A DNA stretch of 64,000 nt from Olsenella porci (GCF_009695875.1 NZ_VUNC01000003.1:220697-284696); one strand, 5' to 3'. Positions 1 through 14,268 are shown, counted from the first letter of the stretch. Notes: generated by a model from the sequence alone, not told the origin. Translations and numbers: made by a program.

Positions 1-668
<668 letters not shown>

Positions 669-698
669 CGGCGGTCCAGCCATGTGCAGCCAACGGGG

Positions 699-722
699 GG
701 CGCGTCCCGCGGGGGACGCGCC
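699..722 (+). terminator. Hairpin after uvrB, probable terminator
   Basis: A perfect 10-bp stem (GGCGCGTCCC / GGGACGCGCC) with a 4-base loop starts 30 bases after the uvrB stop. Only TT follows directly, so it is a weak intrinsic terminator by sequence. Confidence 0.55.
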
Positions 723-789
723 TTCCATCGCGTTTCGACAGGCATGTCTCGCGTGCATGCGAACATGTTCATTAGACTCCTGTTTCCGA

Positions 790-819
790 TTGCCCAAACG
801 GGCGAATTCTGCGTAGACT
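790..819 (+). promoter_or_regulatory. Candidate promoter for the PTS IIB gene
   Basis: TTGCCC (790-795) and TAGACT (814-819) are separated by 18 bases and lie 35 bases before the IIB start codon. This matches sigma-70-type -35/-10 spacing. Inferred from sequence only. Confidence 0.45.
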
Positions 820-854
820 TAGTGCAGTTGTGAGTCAGTTGAGAGGGGATGCAC

Positions 855-1136
855 ATGCCCAAGGTCGTTGTCGCATGCGGGTCGGGCGTCGCCACCTCGC
901 AGGTCGTGGCAGACAAGGTCAGGAAGATGCTGGCAGCCCGTGGCGTCGACGCGGATGTCGTCGCGGTTGAGGTCGCGGACCTGCCCAAGGCGCTCGAGGA
1001 CGCGGACGCGTACGTCTCGGTCGTGAAGTCCGAGGGCGAGGACTACGACGTGCCCGTGTTCAACGGGGTCGCCTTCCTCACCGGCATGAACGTGGAGTCC
1101 GAGCTGTCCAGGCTGATCCTGGCACTGGGCAAGTAG
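855..1136 (+). CDS. Stand-alone PTS IIB protein, galactitol (GatB) type
   Basis: PTS IIB domains pass phosphate from IIA to the incoming sugar through a cysteine. The 93-residue protein opens with MPKVVVACGSGVATSQ; Cys8 in the CGSGVATS loop is the expected phospho-site of the GatB/lactose-like IIB fold. Two ATGs are possible (849 and 855). The GAGAGGGG ribosome site at 841-848 directly touches the first, so 855 is chosen. No IIA, IIC or sugar enzyme is adjacent: uvrB lies upstream and a convergent oxidoreductase downstream. It has its own candidate promoter and terminator. It could serve a distant permease or act as a regulator; the sequence does not say which. Confidence 0.85.
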   Translation: MPKVVVACGSGVATSQVVADKVRKMLAARGVDADVVAVEVADLPKALEDADAYVSVVKSEGEDYDVPVFNGVAFLTGMNVESELSRLILALGK

Positions 1137-1213
1137 AAGTTTCCGCGGGCCTTTCGCCCAGTGGGCGTTCCTTTGTGCGGGAACGTTCCCACGCCAGCCT
1201 GAAAGACGCAAGG

Positions 1214-1244
1214 GGCGCCGCCGTCCGTGATGGGCGGTGGCGCC
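1214..1244. terminator. Shared terminator between convergent genes
   Basis: A GGCGCCGCC / GGCGGTGGCGCC stem-loop lies in the gap between the rightward IIB gene and the leftward oxidoreductase, where it can serve both strands. Confidence 0.55.
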
Positions 1245-1277
1245 TCGCTTGTGCGCATTTGTACGGTGCCAGGGCTG

Positions 1278-2939
1278 CTACTTGAGGGATGCGACCAGGG
1301 CCTCAGCAACGCGAAGGCCGTCGGTCGCGGCGCTCATGATGCCACCGGCATAGCCCGCACCCTCGCCGCACGGCCAGAGGCCTGCGCACGAGACGGACTG
1401 CAGCTCCTTGCCGCGCGTGACGCGCACGGGGGAGCTGGAGCGGGTCTCGACCCCCGTGAGCACCGCGTCTTCCGTCGCAAAGCCGTGCAGGTAGCGGTCC
1501 ATGACCGGGATGGCCTCGCGAAGGGTCTGCGCGATGTAGTCGGGGAGACACGTCGCGACATCGCCCCAGGCGACCCCGCGCGGGTAGGTGGGCAACACGT
1601 CGCCGCCCGCAGTGGAGGGGACACCCCTCAGGAAGTCGCCCACCAACTGCGCGGGAGCGACGTAGCCGCCGCCACCGGCCTCGAACGCCGCACGCTCGCA
1701 TGAGCGCTGGAGCTCCACGCCAGCGAGCACGTCGTCGCCGGGAAGGTCCTCCGGGAACACGTTGGCAAGGAACCCCGCGTTGGCGTTCTGCCCGTCGCGC
1801 GCGGAGAGGCTCATGCCGTTGGTAACCACGCCGCCCGGCTCGCTGGCGGCGGCGACCACGTAGCCGCCCGGACACATGCAGAAGGAGAACGCGCTCCTGC
1901 CGGAGGGGAGGTGCGCCACGAGCTTGTACGAGGCGGGGTCGAGGGCGGGATGGCCAGCGACGGGGCCGTACTGCGAGCGGTCCACCATCGACTGCAGGTG
2001 CTCGATGCGCACGCCCATGGCGAAGGTCTTGCGCTCGAGGCGGATGCCCGTCTCAACCAGCATGGAGAAGACGTCGCGCGCGGAGTGGCCGCAGGCGAGC
2101 ACCACGTTGTCCGCCGGGACGCGTTCCTCCACCACGATCCCGGTCTGGGGGTCGCGACGCTCGAGCGTGACCCCGCTCACACTGCCACCCGACGTGGAGA
2201 TGCCCGTGAGCCGGGTGCCAAAGCGCACCTCTCCGCCCAGGACGCCAATGCGCCCGCAGATGTTGGTCACGACCGTGGGAAGGACGTCGCTGCCCACGTG
2301 CGGCTTGGCGTCCCACATGATCTTGGGGTCTGCCCCCGCGTCCACGAAGGTCTTGAGGATGAGGCGGTGCGCGGGACTCTTTGTGCCCGTCCCGAGCTTG
2401 CCGTCCGAGAAGGTCCCGGCGCCGCCGAGCCCAAACTGTATGTTGCTCTCGGGGTCGAGCTCGCCGGTCTCCTCAAAGCGGTCGATCTTCTCGCACCGCC
2501 GCTCGGCGTCCTCGCCGCGCTCCACGAGCAGCGGCTCGAGCCCCGCCTCGGCGAGTGCGAGCGCGCAGAAGAGCCCGGCACAGCCCGCGCCAACGACCAC
2601 GGGGCGCTTTGCCGGCATGGTGCCCAGGTGCGCGGGGAAGCGGTAGGTGGTCTCGTTGTACTCGCGAACGCCGCGCAGCTCGTGATGCCTCCTCAGGCGG
2701 TGGAGCAGCTCGCGCTCAGCCTCCGCGCCGCCGCAGAGCGTAACGAGGAGGGTGTAGTTGTAGCGGACGTCCGACTTCTTGCGGGCGTCGAGAGAGCGCT
2801 TCCTGAGCTCGATCTGGTCGATGTCGCTAAGGGGGAGGCGCAGCTTTCGGAGGACCGCCTTCTGGATTGCCTCCTCCTCGGTGGGGAAGGTGCCGTCCAG
2901 GCGGTCCAGGGGGATGCGAATGCCGGTGAGCTCGAGCAT
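1278..2939 (-). CDS. FAD-dependent dehydrogenase, COG2509-like
   Basis: A 553-residue flavoprotein of the uncharacterised FAD-dependent dehydrogenase group. Residues 1-110 form the N-terminal extension typical of this group, followed by a Rossmann dinucleotide motif (VVVGAGCAGLFCAL, about 115-128) and the ERG acidic end of the second strand. A late conserved stretch (GLWPCGEGAGYAGGIMSAA) resembles the FAD pyrophosphate/isoalloxazine segment. The ATG at 2939 is chosen because it begins one base after the stop of the upstream gene; the longer open frame runs back into that gene. It is last in an mrp - HI0933-like - COG2509 operon. The substrate is unknown; family membership is well supported. 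Confidence 0.88.
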   Translation of the reverse strand: MLELTGIRIPLDRLDGTFPTEEEAIQKAVLRKLRLPLSDIDQIELRKRSLDARKKSDVRYNYTLLVTLCGGAEAERELLHRLRRHHELRGVREYNETTYRFPAHLGTMPAKRPVVVGAGCAGLFCALALAEAGLEPLLVERGEDAERRCEKIDRFEETGELDPESNIQFGLGGAGTFSDGKLGTGTKSPAHRLILKTFVDAGADPKIMWDAKPHVGSDVLPTVVTNICGRIGVLGGEVRFGTRLTGISTSGGSVSGVTLERRDPQTGIVVEERVPADNVVLACGHSARDVFSMLVETGIRLERKTFAMGVRIEHLQSMVDRSQYGPVAGHPALDPASYKLVAHLPSGRSAFSFCMCPGGYVVAAASEPGGVVTNGMSLSARDGQNANAGFLANVFPEDLPGDDVLAGVELQRSCERAAFEAGGGGYVAPAQLVGDFLRGVPSTAGGDVLPTYPRGVAWGDVATCLPDYIAQTLREAIPVMDRYLHGFATEDAVLTGVETRSSSPVRVTRGKELQSVSCAGLWPCGEGAGYAGGIMSAATDGLRVAEALVASLK

Positions 2940-2940
2940 G

Positions 2941-4227
2941 CTAGCGTGTCCTCTCCGCGGCGTTTGAGCCGGCAACCAGTCCGCTCTTCCAGGCCCAAGA
3001 GAGATTGTATCCCCCGCAGTCCCCATCCACGTCGAGCGCCTCGCCACAGGCGAAGAGACCACGCATCCCCCGTACCCCCATGGTGCGGGGATCAACCTGC
3101 GAGGTTGCGATTCCGCCCCTGGTGACCTGGGCAGGTCCGCCCTGGTGCACTCCCGTCACGCGCAGGGGCAGCCCGCTCACCAGGCGCACGAGGGCCTCGG
3201 AGTCGGAGCGGGGAGGGTCCTCTCTTCCGGGGAGCTCGAAGCCGGCGTCCCAGCGCTCGCGCGCGAGGCGTTCGAGAAGACGTGCAATCGCGGGGTCCAG
3301 GATCCCGTCAAGGCAGCCCTCCTCGAAGGTGCCGTGGGCGAAGGGGTCCACGAGCCCCTGAAGCTCGGAGCGTGCCACGTCGGGTGCAAGGTCGATCGTC
3401 ACGGCGTCGCCCGGCTGGACGCGGCGGGAGAGGTCGAAGACCACGATTCCCGAGAGGCCGTAGTCGCGGAAGAGGACCTCGCCCCTCTCCCTCCAGCAGG
3501 GGAAGTGCCCGTGGACGAGCGAGACCGCGGCCTGGTCCCTCCTGCCGTCGAGGCCGAGCACGGGGGAGTCCTCGCAGTCGACGGGACAGAGCGCCCGGGA
3601 CGTGGGGGTGACCTCCAGTCCCAGGTGGCGGGGGAGGTCCAGGGCGCCGCCGCCCATCGCCAGGACGACGCGGCGGGCGAGGAGCCCGGAGACGGCCTCC
3701 TCGCCCTCTGTGGAGAGGGCGAGGGAGAACCCGTCGGGGCCGGGCTCGAGCGAGACGACCGTGCGTGCGGGAGCGAGGGTGACGCCCGCCTTGCGCGCGC
3801 GGCGAAGCAGCACGCTGCGCACCGACGACGCCTGGCGCGAGACGGGGTACAGGCGTGGACCCTCGAGGGACCACCGCAGCCCGGACTCGCGGAAGAACGC
3901 GAGGATGTCGTCCAGGGGAGTCTCGCCGAGGGCGGCGGAGACGAACGCGGGGTCGTTGTAGCGGTCCGCGCCCAGCTCGACGGTCGAGAAGTTGCAGCGG
4001 CCGTTGCCCGTTGCGAGGATGGTGCGACCGCACTCCAGGTCGCGCTCGAGCACGACGACACGTGCGTCAGCCTCGGCGGCGGCGATGGCGGCACAGAGGC
4101 CCGACGCGCCTCCTCCGACGACGGCGACGTCACAGGACGTGGGCAGCTCGATGGAGCGGGCCCGCCGAAGCTGGCCCTCGCGGACCGCCGCCCGGGAGGG
4201 GCCGCGTCCAGCCCTGCGCTGCGTCAT
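2941..4227 (-). CDS. NAD(P)/FAD-dependent oxidoreductase, HI0933 family
   Basis: A 428-residue flavoprotein of the HI0933/aminoacetone-oxidase family. The N-terminal 30 residues are basic, then DVAVVGGGASGLCAAIAAAE (33-52) binds the ADP part of FAD. GRTILATGNGRCNFS (67-81) is the family signature usually read as GRKxLxTGxGRCN. A C-terminal GGYNLSWAWKSGLVAG segment is the conserved FAD-binding end. Its start overlaps the mrp stop by four bases (ATGA), and its stop is one base before the next FAD gene, so the three genes are probably translated from one message. The physiological substrate is not known for most members. Confidence 0.9.
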   Translation of the reverse strand: MTQRRAGRGPSRAAVREGQLRRARSIELPTSCDVAVVGGGASGLCAAIAAAEADARVVVLERDLECGRTILATGNGRCNFSTVELGADRYNDPAFVSAALGETPLDDILAFFRESGLRWSLEGPRLYPVSRQASSVRSVLLRRARKAGVTLAPARTVVSLEPGPDGFSLALSTEGEEAVSGLLARRVVLAMGGGALDLPRHLGLEVTPTSRALCPVDCEDSPVLGLDGRRDQAAVSLVHGHFPCWRERGEVLFRDYGLSGIVVFDLSRRVQPGDAVTIDLAPDVARSELQGLVDPFAHGTFEEGCLDGILDPAIARLLERLARERWDAGFELPGREDPPRSDSEALVRLVSGLPLRVTGVHQGGPAQVTRGGIATSQVDPRTMGVRGMRGLFACGEALDVDGDCGGYNLSWAWKSGLVAGSNAAERTR

Positions 4228-5090
4228 CGGCCGTCCGCCTCGTCGTGCGCGAGGATCTGGTCAATTGTCTTGGCGACCAGGCCCTGTGGCATCTTCTGCT
4301 CAAAGTCGCCCTCGTCGCAGCTGGCGGCGATGGCAGGGTCAATGGGGAGCTGGTCAAGCGCCATGATGCCAAAGTGGTCGGCGGTCTCCTGGAGTCGGCT
4401 GGGACCAAAGGGCTCGATCCTCTCGCCACAGTGCGGGCAGGTGAGGTAGCCCATGTTCTCGACCAGGCCGACCACGGGGACCTCCATCATGGCGGCCATG
4501 TTGAGCGCCTTGCCCACGACCATCTGGACCAGGTCCTGGGGGGAGCTCACGATGACCACGCCCTCGACGGGGAGCGACTGGAACACCGTGAGGGCGACGT
4601 CGCCCGTTCCCGGGGGCATGTCCACGAGCAGGTAGTCGAGCTCGCCCCAGTCCGTGTCGCCAAAGAACTGCTTGAGTGCGCCCATGAGCATGGGGCCGCG
4701 CCACAGCACGGGGTCGGTCTCGCTCTGCAGCACGAGGTTGGTGCTCATGACCTCGATGCCGCCCTTGGACACCGCGGGGAGGATCTTCTCGTCGCGTGCC
4801 ATGGCGTGGACCCCGGACATCCCGAACATCTTGGGGATGGAGGGGCCGGTGATGTCGGCGTCGAGGATGCCAACGCGCTTGCCCGCGCGCCTGAGGCTGG
4901 TTGCCACCGCGCCGGTGACCAGCGACTTGCCGACGCCGCCCTTGCCCGAGATGACGCCGATCACGTGCTTTGCGGAGGAGCCCTCCGCCATCTGGAACTG
5001 CTCCGGACCCTGGTGCTGGGGGGCGCTCCCATGCCCCAGCGCCTGGTCGACCTCGCGGCGGAGCTGGTCCCTGTCCAGTTCGTCTGCCAT
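4224..5090 (-). CDS. mrp: Mrp/NBP35-type P-loop ATPase, Fe-S cluster carrier
   Basis: Mrp/NBP35 proteins are cytosolic P-loop NTPases that bind and hand over iron-sulfur clusters. The 288-residue protein has the deviant Walker A motif GVISGKGGVGKS (45-56), a switch aspartate in GILDADITGPS (about 74-84), the VDMPPGTGD Walker B region (157-165), and a C-terminal CPHC pair (218-221) that bridges the cluster in the dimer. The ATG at 5090 is preceded by AAAGGAGT; the longer frame starts far upstream without a ribosome site. It leads a three-gene leftward operon with two FAD oxidoreductases, which may be client flavoproteins, although neither shows an obvious cluster motif. Confidence 0.93.
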   Translation of the reverse strand: MADELDRDQLRREVDQALGHGSAPQHQGPEQFQMAEGSSAKHVIGVISGKGGVGKSLVTGAVATSLRRAGKRVGILDADITGPSIPKMFGMSGVHAMARDEKILPAVSKGGIEVMSTNLVLQSETDPVLWRGPMLMGALKQFFGDTDWGELDYLLVDMPPGTGDVALTVFQSLPVEGVVIVSSPQDLVQMVVGKALNMAAMMEVPVVGLVENMGYLTCPHCGERIEPFGPSRLQETADHFGIMALDQLPIDPAIAASCDEGDFEQKMPQGLVAKTIDQILAHDEADGR

Positions 5091-5275
5091 GAAGGCACTC
5101 CTTTTTTGCTTGCCAAGCTTGCGGATGTCTGACCAGACGATTCTACCCCGCGGCATGGCCATCATGCGCCTTCTGTGAGTCGTCTACGGCGGCTATACAC
5201 TGGTAGGCTGACCAAAACGATTTGTCCCGTGCCCAGGCCGTCACGGCCGGGCAAAGTAGCATAGGGGTCTCTCAC

Positions 5276-8167
<2,892 letters not shown>

Positions 8168-8659
8168 ATGACCAAGCGGGACAAGGTCCAGAAGACAAAC
8201 GCCATGCGCGAGCTGGAGCGCGGGGGCGTCTCGTACGAGTGGCACGAGATGGAGGAGGACGACCTCTCGCGCGGACTGGGGCTGCGGATGGCCGAGGAGG
8301 CGGGCGAGGACCCCGACTCCTCGTTCAAGACGCTGGTGACCGTGGCGCCGTCGGGCGACCACGTGGTGTGCTGCATCCCCGTTGCGCAGGAGCTCGACTT
8401 CAAGAAGGCGGCCGCGGCGGCGGGGGAGAAGAGCCTCTCCCTCATCCCCGTTAAGGAGCTCGAGGGCCTCACGGGCTACGTGCGCGGCGGCTGCACGCCC
8501 GTGGGCATGAAGAAGGCGTTTCCCACGCTCATCGACGAGACCGCCCAGCTGTTCGACACCATCATCATCTCGGGTGGGCGGCGTGGCCTCTCGCTCACGC
8601 TCGACCCCGTCGCGCTCCGCGACTTCCTCGGCGCCACCTTCGCCGACATCACCCGATAG
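8168..8659 (+). CDS. ybaK: YbaK/EbsC-type Cys-tRNA(Pro)/aminoacyl-tRNA deacylase
   Basis: A 163-residue member of the YbaK/ProX editing family, which hydrolyses mischarged aminoacyl-tRNAs such as Cys-tRNA(Pro). Diagnostic segments are SFKTLVTVAPSGDHVVCCIP (with the conserved lysine of the FKTL motif), the central GEKSLSLIPVKELEGLTGY block, the GGCTPVGMKKAFPTLID segment that forms the substrate pocket, and the C-terminal SGGRRGLSLTLDP motif. All are in the expected order. It begins at the base after the uvrA stop and is followed by murJ 11 bases later, so the three genes probably form one transcript. The amino-acid specificity cannot be read from sequence. Confidence 0.93.
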   Translation: MTKRDKVQKTNAMRELERGGVSYEWHEMEEDDLSRGLGLRMAEEAGEDPDSSFKTLVTVAPSGDHVVCCIPVAQELDFKKAAAAAGEKSLSLIPVKELEGLTGYVRGGCTPVGMKKAFPTLIDETAQLFDTIIISGGRRGLSLTLDPVALRDFLGATFADITR

Positions 8660-8670
8660 AGGAGGAAGCC

Positions 8671-10617
8671 TTGTCTTCGGCACCCAAGCACCTCGCCGCG
8701 GGGGACGGATCGACCCCGCGCCCCAACATGGATCCCAGCCAGCGCGGAAGGCGCCTCTCGCCCGACGAGACCATGCTCTACGTGCGCCTTGCCCAGGAGA
8801 GCAGGGAGGGGGCGGCTCCCGTCTCGTCCGGCACTTCGCGCGAGGTGTCGGGCGGGTCCGTCAGGGCCGGACAGGGCGACCCGTGGCTGGTGGATGACTC
8901 TCTCGCCAATATGGAGCCGATTGCCGTGGAGGACGACGCGCTTGCTGCCATCGGGACGATCGGGGCGGAGGACGGCGCGTCCCTCTCCCCTAAGGAGGGG
9001 TCCGTCGAGGCTTCCGAGCAAGAGCCCTCCGAGGAGGAGAAGGCCGCCCAGGTGGGCCGCAACACCGTCCTGATGAGCGTGCTGGTGATCATCAGCCGCC
9101 TGACCGGCTTCTTCCGCACCTGGGGACAGGCCTACGCGCTGGGCGTCACGGTCACGGCGAGCTGCTACTCGGTGGCGAACAACCTGCCCAACCAGCTCTA
9201 CGAGCTCGTGGTGGGCGGCATGCTGGTGACGGCGTTCCTGCCCGTGTACCTCTCGGTCAAGAAGAGGCTTGGCACCAGGGGGGCGAGCGAGTACACCTCA
9301 AACCTCATCTCGCTCGTGGTACTCATCATGGGCGCGGTCACCATCCTGGGCTTTGTCTTTGCGGCGCAGGTGGTGTGGACGCAGTCGTTCTCGGCGAGCT
9401 CGGACTTCGACTCCAACCTGGCAACGTACTTCTTCCGGTTCTTCGTGATTGAGGTCGTTCTGTACTCGCTCGACTCGATCTTCTCGGGCGTGCTCAACGC
9501 CGAGCGCGACTACTTCTGGAGCAGCGCCGCGCCAATCTTCAACAACTTCGTGACCACGGCGTCGTTCTTCGCGTACGCGTTCCTGGTGCCGAGCAACCCC
9601 AAGCTTGCGCTCCTCGTGCTGGCCATCGGCAACCCGCTCGGCGTTGCCATCCAGGCGGGCATCCAGATCCCCTCGCTCCGCAAGCACGGCATCCGCATTC
9701 GCTGGCACGTGGACGTGCATGACCCGGCGATCAAGGAGACCCTCTCAATCGGAATCCCGTCGCTCGTGGTCATGGTCTGCTCGTTCGTGACGGTCTCGGT
9801 CATGACCAGCTCGGCGCTCTCGGTCACCGCGGCGGGCGCCTCGGTCTCGTACTACGCGCGCCTTTGGTACACGCTGCCCTATGCCATCCTCGCGGTGCCC
9901 ATCACCACCGCCATGTTCACGGAGCTCTCCGACGACGTCGCGCGCGGCGACATGGAGTCCTACCGCCACGGCGTGTCGGCGGGCACCAGCCAGATCCTCT
10001 TCCTCATGATTCCGTTCATGATGTACCTCATCGCGTTCTCGCGCCCGCTCATCACGCTGCTTGCCGCCGGCAAGTTCACGGGCGACCAGATTGGCCTCAC
10101 GGCGACGTACCTCGCGACCCTCTCAGTGTCGCTGCCCGTGTACGGCGTGTGCATGTACCTGCAAAAGGTGTGCTCGTCCCTCAGGAAGATGGGCGTGTAC
10201 GCCGTGGCAAACGTGGTCGCTGCGGGCGTGCAGGTGGTGGTGTGCATGACCCTCACCCAGAGGACCGGGCTGTGGATGGTAGCGTTCTCGTCTTTCCTAT
10301 ACTTTGCCGCGGTCGACATCGTGACCTTCGCGATGCTGCGCGGCGAGCTCGGACACGTGGGGCTTCGCAGCATCATCGGCGCGGGGGTGCGCGCGACCCT
10401 CTACGGGCTTGCTGGGACCGCCATCGGGATGCTGATCGTGGGCCTTACGCCGTTGGGCGACTACGCGGTGACCAACTCGGTTGGCCGCGCCCTGCTCTAC
10501 ATCGTGGTGGGAGGGGTGCCTGCGGTTGCCGTCACCTTTGGCCTTGCGCTCGCCACCAAGGCGCCCGAGATGGGCGTCGTCCGCCGTCTTCTGAACCGGG
10601 TGCTCCACCGCGGGTAG
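8671..10617 (+). CDS. murJ: Lipid II flippase MurJ (MviN family)
   Basis: MurJ moves lipid-linked peptidoglycan precursor across the membrane. The 648-residue protein starts with TTG after a GAGGAAG ribosome site. Residues 1-125 are hydrophilic and rich in acidic residues, a cytoplasmic extension longer than in most family members. About 14 hydrophobic segments follow, beginning at NTVLMSVLVIISRLTGFFRT, which is the typical MviN first helix, and continuing with the conserved NNLPNQLYELVVGGML region. The C-terminal tail is short and basic, with no kinase-like pseudo-domain as in mycobacterial MviN. It is the last gene of the uvrA-ybaK-murJ run. Confidence 0.93.
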   Translation: MSSAPKHLAAGDGSTPRPNMDPSQRGRRLSPDETMLYVRLAQESREGAAPVSSGTSREVSGGSVRAGQGDPWLVDDSLANMEPIAVEDDALAAIGTIGAEDGASLSPKEGSVEASEQEPSEEEKAAQVGRNTVLMSVLVIISRLTGFFRTWGQAYALGVTVTASCYSVANNLPNQLYELVVGGMLVTAFLPVYLSVKKRLGTRGASEYTSNLISLVVLIMGAVTILGFVFAAQVVWTQSFSASSDFDSNLATYFFRFFVIEVVLYSLDSIFSGVLNAERDYFWSSAAPIFNNFVTTASFFAYAFLVPSNPKLALLVLAIGNPLGVAIQAGIQIPSLRKHGIRIRWHVDVHDPAIKETLSIGIPSLVVMVCSFVTVSVMTSSALSVTAAGASVSYYARLWYTLPYAILAVPITTAMFTELSDDVARGDMESYRHGVSAGTSQILFLMIPFMMYLIAFSRPLITLLAAGKFTGDQIGLTATYLATLSVSLPVYGVCMYLQKVCSSLRKMGVYAVANVVAAGVQVVVCMTLTQRTGLWMVAFSSFLYFAAVDIVTFAMLRGELGHVGLRSIIGAGVRATLYGLAGTAIGMLIVGLTPLGDYAVTNSVGRALLYIVVGGVPAVAVTFGLALATKAPEMGVVRRLLNRVLHRG

Positions 10618-10738
10618 GGGGTCACCCTGACCGGACGGGGCGCGTGGCACGCCTCTGGCTCGCGCATGGTGTGAAAGGCCGGTATTTGTGTCCCAACGGT
10701 GGTTACCGGATCTCTGGCGGGTTTGCGGGAGGCCGAGG

Positions 10739-10953
10739 TGCTGAGGAAAGTCGAGTTGTGGCAATCCGCAGACCCAATCCGCCGAGGAAGGCGGAGCATT
10801 GGCAGCTGGAAGGGGACCCCGGGCTGCCAAACCTCGCGATTCCTGAGCTTCCGACAGGCCCGGATTGCCAATGCTCGGCTTTCCTCGGCGGGGAATCGGC
10901 GCCTCGCGCCCCCGCCAATCGCGTCGATTGCCACAACTCAAGATTCCTCAGCA
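10739..10953. repeat. Type C phased inverted-repeat array
   Basis: Units of about 28 bp with the shape TGCTGAGGAA-n3-CGAG-n3-TGGCAATC. Forward units start at 10739 and 10780 (41 apart). Inverted units end at 10849 and 10890 (41 apart), with a final one ending at 10953 (63 further on). The last forward start and first inverted end enclose 70 bp. The outer pair can fold into one long stem. The rest of the gap 10618-11029 shows no gene. Confidence 0.8.
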
Positions 10954-11029
10954 GGTTGGTTGCCGGGGACGGAGCCAAAAGACTGACGAGCTCCGTGAGG
11001 GCAGGAGCGGGGCCCCGCACCCCATCGTC

Positions 11030-11365
11030 CTAAAGCAGTGACAGCAGCACGTACGCTAGGACTCCCGCAACGCAGCACCAGAGCATCGACTTCGTGCGCC
11101 ATGCCACCAGCACCACGACGCCTCCCGCGACGAGCGGCATCAGGCCCGTCCACGGGCCAGCCGAGAACATCCCGGGGGAGAGGAGGTCGTTGGCGACGAG
11201 CGCGGCAAACGCCGCGGGCGGGATGTACCCCAGCGCGTCGACGACCCGGGGCGAGAGGGGCCGCCCCCTCAGGGCGACGACCGGCGCCACGCGGCAGAAC
11301 AGGATGAAGCCGAACGAGGAGAGCCAGAGGATCATGAAGTCGCCGGTGCCCATAGGTGCCGTCAT
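11030..11365 (-). CDS. azlD: AzlD-type branched-chain amino acid export subunit
   Basis: The small partner of the AzlCD exporter for branched-chain amino acids or their analogues. It is a 111-residue, four-helix membrane protein of the usual AzlD length. The pattern is a helix at 9-29, a conserved polar loop (RGRPLSPRVVDALGYIPPA) with the family arginine and proline residues, then helices at about 50-62, 74-90 and 95-111. The ATG at 11365 overlaps the azlC stop by ATGA, indicating coupled translation; the longer frame lies entirely within azlC. Substrate is inferred from the family only. Confidence 0.85.
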   Translation of the reverse strand: MTAPMGTGDFMILWLSSFGFILFCRVAPVVALRGRPLSPRVVDALGYIPPAAFAALVANDLLSPGMFSAGPWTGLMPLVAGGVVVLVAWRTKSMLWCCVAGVLAYVLLSLL

Positions 11366-12075
11366 GCGCGTGACCTCCCGCTCTTCCTGGCAGGTAGCGC
11401 CTGCGACGCCATTCCCGCGGCAACTCCCACCAGGGCGGCGACGGGGACCGCAATCCCCGAGACCCCCGACCACTTGCAGGCGACCACCGCCGCGACCGCC
11501 CCGACGACGGCGCAGGCGTTCCCACGGGTGTGCGGCTGGGACCAGAGCAGATAGATGAACAGCGAGGTCATGGCAAAGCCCGCGATTGCCGTGGGCACGT
11601 CCACGATGCTCCCGAGCGCCGCCCCGGCCGCGCACGAGAGCGCCCAGGTTAGCTGTACCGTCACGTTGAGCGCGAGGGCCCGGCGCGCGTCCCAGTCGCC
11701 GCCGCCGGCGAGCTTTCCCAGCGTGATGCCGTACGCCTCCTCCGTGTAGCAGCAGGAGATGGCAAGGGCGTCCCTACGACGGAATCGGGTGAGGTAGGGG
11801 GAGAGCGACGCCGAGTACAGGGCAAAGCGCGTGGATATCGCGGCAACCGAGGCAACTATCGAGGGGAGGGGAGTCCCCGCCAGCCACAGGTTGCTCATCA
11901 TGAACTGGCCGCCGCCCGTGAGGAATGTGAGCGAGAGGACGAAGTTCATCAGCGGGTCCATGCCCGCCTTGGCGGCAAGCACCCCGCAGGGCAGTCCGAC
12001 CGCGACGTACGAAAGCATAACCGGCCAGGCGACCGTCAGCACGTCGCGCATGACCGCCCGTCTCTCTTCTGCCAC
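11362..12075 (-). CDS. azlC: AzlC-type branched-chain amino acid permease
   Basis: The large subunit of the AzlCD exporter, 237 residues with six to eight predicted membrane segments. The family pattern GLPCGVLAAKAGMDPLMNF followed by the TGGGQFM loop is present near residues 28-62, as is the Y-E-A-Y region (CCYTEEAYGITLG) near 110. The GTG at 12075 is preferred because GGGGAG lies six bases ahead; an internal ATG at 12051 would remove the first eight residues. It is preceded by a strong hairpin that separates it from the P-type ATPase gene. A dedicated promoter was not identified. Confidence 0.87.
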   Translation of the reverse strand: MAEERRAVMRDVLTVAWPVMLSYVAVGLPCGVLAAKAGMDPLMNFVLSLTFLTGGGQFMMSNLWLAGTPLPSIVASVAAISTRFALYSASLSPYLTRFRRRDALAISCCYTEEAYGITLGKLAGGGDWDARRALALNVTVQLTWALSCAAGAALGSIVDVPTAIAGFAMTSLFIYLLWSQPHTRGNACAVVGAVAAVVACKWSGVSGIAVPVAALVGVAAGMASQALPARKSGRSRA

Positions 12076-12090
12076 GCTCGCTCCCCTCGG

Positions 12091-12143
12091 GTGAAAACGG
12101 CCCGCCCCGCGTCGCCGGACGATCCCGGTGAGCGGAGCGGGCC
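12091..12143 (-). terminator. Terminator between P-type ATPase and azlC (or azlC leader attenuator)
   Basis: On the minus strand a 12-bp stem with one mismatch (12143-12132 pairing with 12110-12099) is followed by GTTTTC. It lies after the ATPase stop at 12238 and 16 bases before the azlC start, so it ends the ATPase message or attenuates azlC. Confidence 0.6.
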
Positions 12144-12237
12144 TCTGTCGGTGGAAAGCATGGTACACCATGGTCGGCGACGGGCGTGGTTAGGGGCGCT
12201 GGTCACGTCGCCTGCGTCGGTGCCGTTCCGCGGCCCC

Positions 12238-14268
<2,031 letters not shown>

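Noticed and set aside
10618..11029. RNase P RNA suggested by GAGGAAAGTC
   Set aside because: The motif belongs to the type C repeat, recurs at 49473, and lacks the rest of the RNase P core.
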